A program made the translations under genes and the position numbers. Below, piece after piece: positions 44,746 through 55,033 of a stretch of 64,000 nucleotides of DNA (position 1 is its first letter; every line of letters starts with the position of its first letter). The notes beneath the pieces are model-generated. The model made no database searches, was not told the origin of the DNA, and saw only the letters and a list, made by a program, of their open reading frames with translations. Source of the stretch: Elmis aenea (lineage: Eukaryota > Arthropoda > Insecta > Coleoptera > Elmidae); NCBI GenBank assembly GCA_947652605.1, contig OX393582.1, positions 14,718,544-14,782,543 of the forward strand, written 5' to 3'.

Positions 44746-46086
44746 TTATATCATAAACTTCTTACATCCATTTTCAATATTTATTTTACTGTATGTATTT
44801 TCACCTTGTTTATAATATTTAATTAAACTATAACTGGACAAAGCTAAAACAACTATTAATAAAACAAAAGTAACACCAAGCAATGCTATAAACAATGGAA
44901 AATACCTCGAAGGAACTTCTAAAACTATGACACCGGACGAATCATTTTCAATCTCCAACTCTAAACCATCGGTTACAATTTCATTATCGGTTGGTAAAAC
45001 GTCTTTCATTAAACTTACATCGCTTATCACTTTTAACGTATAATCTACATTAACAATGGGATTTCCAGATAAAATTAATTCTTCTAAGTTGGGTAATAAA
45101 AGTGATAATTCGTCAGGAACATTTTGAAGTTTATTTTTCCGTAAGTCAAGTGTACGTAAATTTTGAAAACCTCTAAACGCCTCGACAGGGAGATCGCTCA
45201 ACTCACATTCGCTAAGCGAAATCTCGTCAAGTACGGGCAAATTTGTGTACTTATCGGATATTTCCATGTTAGGATTTAAATCAGCAATTATTTTTCCAAT
45301 TTTTAAGTTACTAGAGAACACACTAAAATCTAATAGCAACAAATCGTTGTTAGAGACATCGAAATAGGTTAATTCCCTCAACACAGATATTCCTTGCAAG
45401 TCGTACGGTGTTCGGATGTTGTTCGAATCGATTTTGAAAAACATAATTTTGGGATAGATTACAAGATCACCGTCATCCAGCTGAGATATTTGGTTTTCAT
45501 TCAAGATGAGGGTCGTAATATCGTAGCTAAAGGAATCGGGAACACTTGTGTAGCCCTGGTCTAAGCATATTACCAATTCTGTGCTGTTTTCGATGCATTC
45601 TGATTTACTCGTAGGAATTAAAGTCGACCTGTAATTCAAATATTATGTTTCAATGTTAGATTTAAAAAACTTTTGAAAAAATTGAATGACAGTCAATGAG
45701 GCTATTAAAATAATGTCGCTAATACACCCTAGTATTATGCTGATTTACAATATTAAAACAAGTTTCAGATATATGTAAAAAAAACTAAAAATATAGTGAA
45801 TTGCGAAACATTGGGAAAAAAAATCACAGAAGGCTAAAACGCAGGCTACTGCAAGACATATATCTAACCTCTAGGGAGGAAAACTTAACACCAAACGACA
45901 TAGATAACTATTCATCCCTTCATATTTCTCCTATTAATACAATACAACCACATAACACAGCTACGCATAAAATGATTTATGTTGATCTAGCTTATCATGA
46001 AAAAAAAAAAAAAACAACACTATTTTAAAAATATAGGAGTATAAAACTTACAAAAACAAAATGAGAAAAACTGCAAACACGTCCAT
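44746..46086 (-). CDS. Leucine-rich-repeat transmembrane protein, copy 2
   Basis: Exon 1 is 46086-46052 (MDVFAVFLILF plus two bases, donor GTAAGT) and exon 2 is 45628-44746; 305 codons. The signal peptide (about residues 1-20) is built across the splice junction. The ectodomain has a short Cys pair (SEC, VIC) and about six LRRs: LILNENQISQL, FFKIDSNNI, YFDVSNNDL, EISLSECELSDLP, LRTLDLRKNKLQNVP, ELILSGNPI. A transmembrane segment (YFPLFIALLGVTFVLLIVVLA) and a tail of about 30 residues with a YSKI motif follow. The family is a type I surface LRR protein like insect recognition or adhesion molecules; no orthologue can be named. Confidence 0.85.
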
Positions 46087-46143
46087 TTCGAAACGAACTT
46101 GAACCAACATTTGATAAGAATGTAGGAAAATTATAGCCACTCT

Positions 46144-46151
46144 TATTTATA
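46144..46151 (-). promoter_or_regulatory. TATA box of LRR copy 2
   Basis: TATAAATA on the minus strand, about 60 nt before the ATG at 46086. The downstream GTGGCTATAATTTTCC stretch is conserved in copy 1, while the TATA itself is not (CCTAAATA there). Confidence 0.5.
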
Positions 46152-46200
46152 ACTTAGCAGTAAGATAATAAAAAACAATAAGTTGATAGATAACAAAAAT

Positions 46201-47563
46201 CAAATAATTTGATCTAAGACGGGATTATTAATACTTCGATAACGTAATTACCCACTCTATAAAGTATTGTTTAAGTTGGGTACAATTTTATTTGTTTGAT
46301 AAACAAGATTAATTTGAAGCTTCGGTGTTTAGCTTTTTCAACTTTGTAGTCTAAACTTGACACATGAGTAACTAATTTGCTAACAATTACATTTGTGATA
46401 AAATAAGTGATTAAATACAATACAAAACAAAGAGCTAGATTAGATGTTTTTTAATCAATAATTTTTACAAGACTTGCAATAATGCGCCCGGTGATAAAAT
46501 GTATTCAATAAAATTAATGAAGACGTTTGTCAAGCATTCCTCAAGGAAGCGTGTTGGGACCGAAACTGTATCTGACTCACTTGGTTGATTTGTCGACGAA
46601 CATAAATATCAGAAAAATGTTACGAAATATATCTACAAAATGTGAATGCAATTAAGGCCTGTAACGAAGTTATGGCATTATGAAAATTTGAAGCTAGCCC
46701 CCACCCATTTCGAACTCAAACGATTTCTTTTACGCTAAATTGCGCTTAACTAGCGCCACCAATGAAAAAGCTAGCGCCACAAAAATAAAGAAGTTATGGC
46801 ATTTTCAAAATTTGAAGCTAGCCTGCCTTGTATCGAATTCAAACGATATTTTTATTTGACTGATATCGCTCTAGAAGTCCTCTAGCTAGCACCAAATTGA
46901 GTTACGAGTTTTATACTTGTTTTCGGAAAAGCACGTAAGAGATTTTGGGCATTTTACCTCAGGCTAATGATTCTTTATTGCTATTTTATATGAAACATTT
47001 GTAAATATAAAAACTGATTGTTCTATTTGCTTGATCTAATGATTCTAATGTATAATTTTGCTATTTTAAGTAAATTGTTATGCGCGAACGCGCGACTAAG
47101 ACGCCGCGGGGGCGTACTTTGGCCGTCGATTGTAAATAATAAACGCAATCAAACCACAATTACAATTTATTATAATATTGAATAAAATACAAACAGTACC
47201 GCCTTTGAACGTATTAGAAATAGAATGATTCCCAAGCCAACCCCGAGACACAGGGTGGCTTCACATCACACAACATATCTTAAGTGTTTTTAACAGAAAC
47301 AAATGAAATTCCTTGACCAGGCAAGCTGGAATTAGCAGTGGCGTAAATATTTTTACAGGGTTTGCTGCTGCACGAAGTTATGTAAGTTGATATTAAATTA
47401 AAGTTATGTTGTAGGTACTAATACTTATCCTTAAAAGTTTATAAACGTATACTATGGCATGCATTTGTGGCTGAGACAAATGTTTTTGTAATTAGATGTT
47501 TAATGAAACTATTATCTTTTTGTTTTAACGAATGTCACAAATATATCGCCTTTTTGAGAATAG
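46201..47563. other. Spacer; CTAGCGCCAC repeats and a hAT terminus
   Basis: GCTAGCGCCAC-type words near 46750-46785. GCAGTGGCGTAAATAT near 47336 is a candidate left terminus of a ZMYM1-like hAT. 47085-47115 is GC-rich (ACGCCGCGGGGGCG). No gene supported. Confidence 0.4.
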
Positions 47564-47565
47564 TA

Positions 47566-48496
47566 GAGTAAAGTGCCCTAATATGGAACAGTTACCTATT
47601 ATGGAATACATTAGTTTTATGACAATGAATAAGTGATATCTGTTGAAAAGTATATGTACCTATTTGTACATTGATGACACACAAAAATAGTTAAAAAAAT
47701 ATTCACTAGATTACATAACAGATTCAAACATATTTTTGACGTGCTACTGAGTTTTTAGGCTAAATTTCTCAGTGCAAAATATTATATGCTAGGGTAAATT
47801 GTATAAAATATTTTATTGCATGTTTATTTAGCATGAGCCTTTACATTCCAATTAAATAGATCAAAATTTTTATTGGGGCCATTTCATGTTTTACATATAC
47901 CGATTTTTGAAATGTCACATTGATGCCTAATATGGAATACATAGAGGTGCCTCTTAATGAATATGATTATGGTCACTAAGTACAGCAATATGGGTTCAGT
48001 GTCAAAAGTGTCAGAAATGGGTACACGAAAAATGTGCAAAATCCAAAAAAAAAAAAAAAAATTCTACTGTCCTACCTGTAAAAAATAAATAAATTATCAA
48101 CATTTAGTTCGAATGACACTTGAATTATAATTTAATTTACATAAATAACAGAGTTTTGGTTTGGTTTAAGTAATAATGCAAATCAGAAAGAAATAAAAGA
48201 TTAATCTATGAGCAGTTGTTTATTTTAATGTACATTTCCTATATAATTCTATATTCCATATTAAGAACCCCTAGTATTCCATATTAGGTTCCCCGGGAAC
48301 TTAATATGGAATAGTATTAACATTTAAAAAAAATAGTTATATAAGAAATATCTACCGTAATATCGTACCAGAATTCGAGTAATGTGTTGCGTATTCATTA
48401 CAAATTCCTTATAATTTGTTTTGCAATTTTTTTATGAGTAAATGTGAATATTATTGCCGAATACAAAAAAGTATTCCATATTAGGGCACTTTACCC
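47566..48496. mobile_element. Pogo deletion derivative (MITE), 931 bp
   Basis: Termini GAGTAAAGTGCCCTAATATG at left and the complement of GGGTAAAGTGCCCTAATATG at right, TA on both sides. The same terminal word family (GGGTAAA, ATATGGAATAC) is used by the full pogo at 55034-57607. The middle (near 47970-48035) still encodes a PHD-like CQKCQKWVHEKC stretch similar to the C terminus of the full element. Confidence 0.85.
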
Positions 48497-48914
48497 TACT
48501 TTATAGCTTTACGTTATTTATTCCTACATAGTTTTATCACAGATATTCATTAAGTACAAAAAAAAATTGATTAGCAAGAACGACCTAAATTACTAACCAT
48601 CCCCAATAAAATACATTGACCCCTGTTCTACTAATTAACAAGATTTTATTAGGTAATTTCTGATTCGCTCATCAAGAAGTGATGGTTGCCACGCTAATAT
48701 GAATCTGTTTTAATTTTATTGTGTTAACCGGAATTGGGCCCGTAATAAACCCCCAAGAGCGCTGAGCTTGATTGGACCAACTCAAGATGTATTTGCTATT
48801 GTGTTCGGAGTGCAAGATGACTTTATTAGCGAGATTGGACTTTCCAGCGACTGTGTCGGACTTAGGGTTTTTCGGATCCGGGTACCCGGATTCGGATTCG
48901 CCGAATCCTACAGC

Positions 48915-50077
48915 CAGGGCCGTGCCTGACGGGCGTTCATTGCGTGCACCGCACGCAGGCGGCCGAAATTAAGAGGCGGCCAAATCGTTACAAGTTGTTT
49001 ACTGGGCAAAAATACAATCGGTTTGTTTTCATTAAGATACGAAGTAAAAACAGTTTCTCTAATCTAATCTATCTAAAAAGAGTTTCTCAGAAATAAGAAA
49101 TGTATAAAAACTGATTATGTCGTTGTAGTATTTATATACCTAGTCATGCAGCGAATCCGAATTTTTTCGAACATTGCACGAGCGAAGAGCCGAAATAGTT
49201 TTTTCAATTGACCGGCGTCGCGTAAGCGGTCTTATTCGTCTTATTAGTCGTATTAGTCTATAGACTCTGGAGGCTTGTAGGTATCGCGCGGAAGTGAGAA
49301 CGTAAGGGGGTGGTGGGAGGCGGAGCTTTTCGAAAATCAGCTCGATCGTGCACGGTCGCGCCGACCCCTGATTTAACGAATAAAAATAAATTGCTTTATT
49401 CCTGAAAACTTTTAGTTGTGTGTTCGTGTGGTGAAATTTAATAAAAAGTTTACTTTTTATTAAATTAACTTTTTTTAACTTTTTTTATTAATTGATTTTA
49501 GATTAACTTTTAATATGTACTTTGAAAGATTTCCCTAATTAACCGGTAACCTAACCTAATTTTATGAAACCGGTTAATTAACCAAAAACCTTTACTATTT
49601 TCAATATCAATAAATAATACGTAAGATTTGATTTTTTAAAATCAAATAATTTTAAATTGTCACTGAGCGACACCTAGGATTTTAAATTATCGTATTCCTA
49701 TGTTCTTTATGTTTGATAATTTTGTCTGTGATTATAAAACCAATACCATAATTTTTTTCATGTTATTATTTTTGTTTAAATTTTAAATAAAAAAATGTTT
49801 ATTTTGTGCATTTTTTTTTCTTAAATTTCATCCAAACATATAAATCTCATAAAACCGGTTTTTAGCCGGTTTTTCTTTTCAGAAACCGGTTTTGGGAACA
49901 AAACCAATATTTTTTTTCGTTCTCGATTTCGGTTAACCAAAAACTGATTTTTTTCCCGGTTTGATGCCCTGTGTATAATAATAAACATTAAAAATTAAAG
50001 TAGTTTTTTTTAATGTTATCCTGGGGGCGGACATACAGACTGGCACGCAGGCGGCCATATACCCAGGCACGGCCCTG
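48915..50077. mobile_element. hAT-6, nested in hAT-5
   Basis: Termini CAGGGCCGTGCCTG and the complement CAGGCACGGCCCTG, with target duplication CCTACAGC at 48907-48914 and 50078-50085. The 1163-bp interior has no coding frame; it includes CCGGTT-rich palindromic pieces near 49545-49575 and 49850-49960. Non-autonomous. Confidence 0.9.
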
Positions 50078-50369
50078 CCTACAGCAAATATTCGGATTCG
50101 ATATTCGGTCTAAGATTCGACGAATCTCGGATTAGGTCTCATTAATGCTTACACAACTTCAGAGAAAATACTTAATTTTGCAACAAATATTACGAAACGA
50201 TTGTTTGACGGAGAAGACAAAAATGAAGAAACCGAGCATTCAACAGAGGGTGATTGCGGAATATTGCAGATGACGTTCAGTTGTTAACGATGGAAGAAGA
50301 GCTTAATCATATATTGGAAACGGTAAAATGCCTTATATTACCAAAGTCTCAAGATAAATTTACCTACTT

Positions 50370-50500
50370 AAAAAAAATGCACTATTTTCAAATGCCAAAA
50401 TTAGAACGAACTATTTAGAAAAAGTATATCGAGCAATCATAACAATTAAACCAAGGTCAACCAATTCAGAGAGAACTTCTCTGAAGATGAAGCAAAAAAA
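50370..50500 (+). pseudogene. hAT-5 transposase C-terminal remnant
   Basis: The frame near 50395-50480 reads RTNYLEKVYRAIITIKPRSTNSERTS-like residues with stops around it, corresponding to the hAT-C dimerisation domain (x-P-x-S-x-ER-x-FS). The remainder of the gene is unrecognisable. Confidence 0.55.
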
Positions 50501-51299
50501 TAACCCTGATTTTTATCTTAAGATTTTGCATTTTTTTAGGTTATGCTTATTTTTGAAAATAGACATACAAAATATTATATCATTGTAAAAAGAAAAAAAT
50601 TATCTTTAAATCAGTCATCACCTACTACGATTGCCATTAAAAAAAAAGTTGTTTTGTCAAATATCTCGCACGGTAATTCATAAAAAAAAATCTGACTGTT
50701 GCCATCTTATAGCAAACCAAATCTACAAAACTTTTTTCCTTTGGCTTTTATGTGTATTCGCAACAATAGCCGAGATATTTAAGTTTAAAAATTTTGATCG
50801 ATTTCGGTTTTTTCGTTATATCACGCAAGCCATGGATTTTTTAAACAAAACAAGATCTGGTTATACACCCCTAAATAGCTAACTTTTGTCCCATTTGATC
50901 AACCTTGTATTTTCATTATTTACGGAGATAGTAATAGTGTCCCATGGAAAAGTGAAACACCCTGTATACTAATATACTTGTTATTTTACTTCATACTTTA
51001 AGACTTTAACAATGAAATACAGTGCCATTTTAACTAATTGAAGGCCGTGTTAGTAAAACCCATTGATGCGCTACTGACAAAACTGACAACCGCTGACAAA
51101 TATTGTAAATATTGTAGAATAATTTTTATGGCACTACAATTCATTTAATTTTAGAACTGGATTCGGATCCGGATTCGGATTCGTAAAATAATCGTGGATT
51201 CGATTCGGATTCGTCGAATCCAAAAAGACCGAATCTTCCCAAACCCTAGTCGGACTATTAGTTAAGAAATGTTATTGCATTTAAACTTATTTCGTGGAA

Positions 51300-54145
51300 T
51301 GTCCAACGGTTTTTGAGCCACCTAAGCAAAGTACCGGACGCGCGGGGGACTACAAGCCTTATGCCCGTACTCATAGTCGAATCTCGAACTTGTTCTTGAG
51401 ACATACTCAACGGAGTCGATCTCAAGTATTTGCGAATGCTCAGCGACGGTTGTATTCCATAAACAGAACTTCGGCAATTCTCGGCGAAGATCAAGAATAT
51501 CACAGGGATCTAGTAACTTTTTACATTTATACATTGTCTGCATTGAATATTATACTATTCATATCCTCGTTCGCGTTTGAAATTAGTTTTGAAAGTGGTG
51601 TCAGTAAATTTTGTCTTGTTTCAATAATTTTGTCCATCTCCAAATTGTTGTATTCTTGGAAATAACCCCTTTTGTAATTCTGGATATTTCTGTATTGTAT
51701 CGACAAATGACAGCGTAATGATACTTTTCCCGTTATTCTCTGTAACTGTAAATGGGGCATGTACATAGTTTTAAGTATTAATTCCAATTTATTCTAGTTT
51801 CGACATCAGTCAAGTGCTGTTGTCAGTAAATTTCTTCGTGTTCAATATTTTTTTTTACAATTACTTGGTGTTTCATTGTCTGCAGTGCTTTAAAAAAAAA
51901 ACGCTATGGCGAGTTAAATTGTACCATATACAATCAAAGAAAAGTTGCTGCTTGCAAATTTAGTGGCCCATCACAAAATCGTGGAGGATAAAAAAACAGA
52001 TGCGACCACAATTCTGATGAAACAAGTAAATTCGTAAGACTATTTATACATTTGGGGAACACGATTCTAATGAATTTTCCAGTATCTCACGCGTCTGTGC
52101 TCTAATGAAAAAAATAAAAATGTCTTTTGCTGAAAAAAAAAATACCGTAATTTTAAAAGCTAAACATTTTCTGCTCCAAGCGCGGGACCCGTAGCACTTG
52201 CTACTTCTGCTGTATGGCTAATCCGGCACTACATTTACTGGATAATTTTTTTTATTGCCCCCAAGTTTTCTGACATTTTCATGGACAACTAATTAATAAT
52301 TGCAATTGCTACACCCACTCAACAAGAAAATTTTGAAATTAATTATATTACAATATATAATAAACAATTATTGATCTAAATCTACGAGTTCTATGAACTC
52401 TAATAAATTATCCTCCCGATCATTCATTTTGATTCACTTCCCGCACCGTGTACAAATACAATATCACTACAACATAAAAATAGGTGATCAAATGAAGAAC
52501 TGTATTGAAAATGTGAGGCCAGAGTTACCGCAAGCACGACTCAAGGTTGGTTTGCACCCGACTTGAGTAAAGTATAGTATATCTCAAATAAAATTGCTCA
52601 CAGCGGATTAAGAAGAGGCAGAACTAAAGGAAACAAATGCACAATATCCCTCTCTTTCTTTAAATATTATTTGTGTTTACAATTCAGTCTACGCCAATGA
52701 AAGTTGTAATCTAATTGAATGAATATTATCGCAAGCAGTCGAAATTTGATCCCTAATTATAGGTTCAATAAGGTTTAATTTGGGTTCTTAGGTAAAAGAA
52801 AATTAATATCTGTATCAGTGATTCCCAAAAGTTTTTGCTTGAAAACAATTATAATTTAAAATCTATTATAGCGTATATCCCGGAATGAACTAATTTTAAC
52901 AATGTGTAGAGGAAAAGAATTCAATAAAAATTCACATGAAACAACATTTAAACGATTCCAGAAATATTCGCAGGAGCCCTTATTTTAAGAGTTTTTAAAA
53001 AAGTCTCATTTTGCCGTTGGGAATATTCCTATGATAGAAGTATTTTAAATTGAAAAATTAAACAAACTCTTGTAAGAAATTGTTTACAAAATATATTTAA
53101 ATCATTAAAATTACCTGACCCCATCGGTTTTATGCGAGATAGTAATTAAGTGTACCGTTCCATAACGGAATTATCACAGGTACCTAACTTTGTGAATTTA
53201 TTTAAGGAATGTATTACCCCTCAACGTATATACATGTACATATGTAGATAAGCACAAGTACCATACAAGAGCAAGAAATTTTATTGAAACATTTTAGTTT
53301 GTACTCAACTTCGGTTTTCGATTGAAAGTTTTGTAAGTGTAAGTGTAAGTGAACATGTCGGGCAAAAAACAGCTAACGCAAGAATCGAGAGAGATAGTTA
53401 TGAAAGTGTACGACTATTTTTCTCAAGAAAAAAACCACTTTGGACCTTTACTTCCTGTGGATAATGTGTGCCAGAGAACTGCAGATGCTGTAGGAATTTG
53501 TAGGAGGACGCTATATACTGCAAAGAGAGCATTTGAAAACAAAGAAAAAGTGTCGCAAAGGCGAAGAAAATTGTCCCTAAAATCGAGTGATATTCCTGAT
53601 TATATAAAATTCGATATAAGACATATAATATACGAAATGTATAAAAGTAAGGAGTTCATGACATTAGATTCTTTATTACAAAAATTAAATGACAATAAAG
53701 TATGTGATATTAGTCATCTTTTTTCCCATTAAATGAAGTTTATATAAAATACTTTGTATATACGTAAATAATATATTTTTGAATTTATCTTAATTTAGTA
53801 AAAATAAACTTTTAGCGAGAACTTGTTTAGAACTGCAGCATTATGGTCATTATGCTCAAAGAAAAGCAATTAAGAAGATGTGGTATACGATTATGATTTA
53901 AGCTGTTGTGCCATACAAATCATTTAAGGTTTATAATCCAAGATTGTGCATGTACCTGGGATGTCCCAACTGCTTAAGCCGATATGAGCAATTTTATTTG
54001 AGATATACTATAGCTGCCAAGTACGTGTGAAGTAACGCTTAAGGTAGAAGTAACGACTATGGAATGCAATGGAAGACTTGAGTCGCTCTCAAGTCGGAGA
54101 TCGAACGAAGTATCGACTATGAGTACGGGCATTAGTTACGCCGGC
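51300..54145. mobile_element. Tc1/mariner-like element remnants
   Basis: Inverted pairs: AGTATATCTCAAATAAAATT at 52577 matches the complement near 54005, and ATGCCCGTACTCATAGTCGA at 51361 matches TCGACTATGAGTACGGGCAT near 54113. The arms at right are contiguous (53955-54140), those at left lie more than 1 kb apart, so the left arm was disrupted. Between 52625 and 53955 lies the transposase N-terminal exon at 53355. Boundaries are approximate. Confidence 0.5.
53355..53732 (+). pseudogene. Transposase N-terminal exon (IS630-like type of insects)
   Basis: MSGKKQLTQESREIVMKVYD at 53355, then FGPLLPVDNVCQRTADAVGICRRTLYTA, a repeated insect gene family with an HTH and a later DDE domain of the DDE_3/IS630 group. 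Only 126 residues remain, ending in SHLFSH and stop; no catalytic residues are present. It is flanked by inverted AGTATATCTCAAAT repeats, in keeping with its being the remnant of a TA-inserting element. Confidence 0.7.
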
Positions 54146-54149
54146 CCGG

Positions 54150-54309
54150 GCAAGCTTACTGTATTTTGCCATACTTCATTAAGATCTCACTATAGTGATT
54201 TGAAAAAACACGCCACTACAAAATTACATAAAAATTATGCATCAAATAGAATTGTTCCGAAGAAAAACACAGTTAAACATTATTGTAAGCAAGCAAAAAC
54301 CAAAATTGT

Positions 54310-54353
<44 letters not shown>

Positions 54354-55030
54354 ACAGTTCAATCGAAATCTACAAAAAAATTTGGAATTGAAAATTACCA
54401 TGTATATTCTACAACATACTTCAATTAAGATGTGTGGATCATCTTGGTGACTTACTAAAAGTTGAAGGTACAGGAAGTGCACTAGCTAAGGTAGAATTAC
54501 ATCGTACTAAATGCTCCTGCATTATTAAAAATGTATTAGGTCCAGCGTATTTGGAAGAGATTATTTCAAATATTGGTAATAAACATTTTGCAATTATTTT
54601 GGACGAAAGTACAGATGTTAGTTTCAATAAATACATGGCAGTTTCCGTCAGATATTTTGATAATAAACAAATTGTGACTGATTTTCTTGCGTTTTTGGAA
54701 GTTAAGAGGGCAACAGCGATAGAATTATTTAATTCTTTAGATCAATATTTGACAAAATTAAAGTTACCATTAGACAAAATAATTGCTTTGGGTACAGACG
54801 GTGGAACCAATTTATGTGGGAAGCATAATCTGTCTATAGGCTGTTAAAAGATAAATATTGTCCCAATTTGATATTATTAAAATGCATATGTCATGCCATA
54901 CATTTATGTGTTTCAAAAGCCAGCACTCATCTTCCTAGTTGTTTGGATTTTCTTGCCCAGGAAATCTATAGCTGGTTCAGCAATTCTTCTTTAAGAAAAA
55001 TACAATATTAAAAAAAAATCGATTTAATTA
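54150..55030 (+). pseudogene. hAT-4 transposase, N-terminal part
   Basis: A partial BED/TTF-type finger (LTVFCHTSLRSHYSDLKKH) is followed by about 60 poorly resolved bases with a (TA)n microsatellite at 54314-54344. A DUF4371-like block comes next (HFAIILDESTDVSFNKYMAV...YFDNK, LDKIIALGTDGGTNLCGKHN). Stops occur near 54845 and after. It is cut at 55033 by the pogo element and rejoins at 57610 (NENKTFKSFVKLADTRW). Confidence 0.75.
54314..54344. repeat. (TA)n microsatellite
   Basis: About 15 TA units within the hAT-4 coding area; probably expanded after the element inserted, since it splits the coding sequence. Confidence 0.9.
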
Positions 55031-55033
55031 ATA

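Larger units (their letters stand above)
44455..46200 (-). repeat. Segmental duplication block, copy 2
   Basis: Partner of 2895-4700, same orientation. It retains a TATAAATA box at 46144-46151 that is altered in copy 1, and a (TA)n microsatellite at 44680-44694 in the 3' flank. Confidence 0.85.
48863..51248. mobile_element. hAT-5, degraded
   Basis: Ends TAGGGTTTTTCGGATCC at left and AAACCCTA at right, flanked by GTCGGACT (48855-48862, 51249-51256). Subterminal repeats of CGGATTCG crowd both ends (48870-48905, 50095-50130, 51165-51225). Its transposase survives only as a C-terminal piece near 50370-50490 (NYLEKVYRAI, PTSTNSERNFS-like). It contains hAT-6. Confidence 0.9.
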
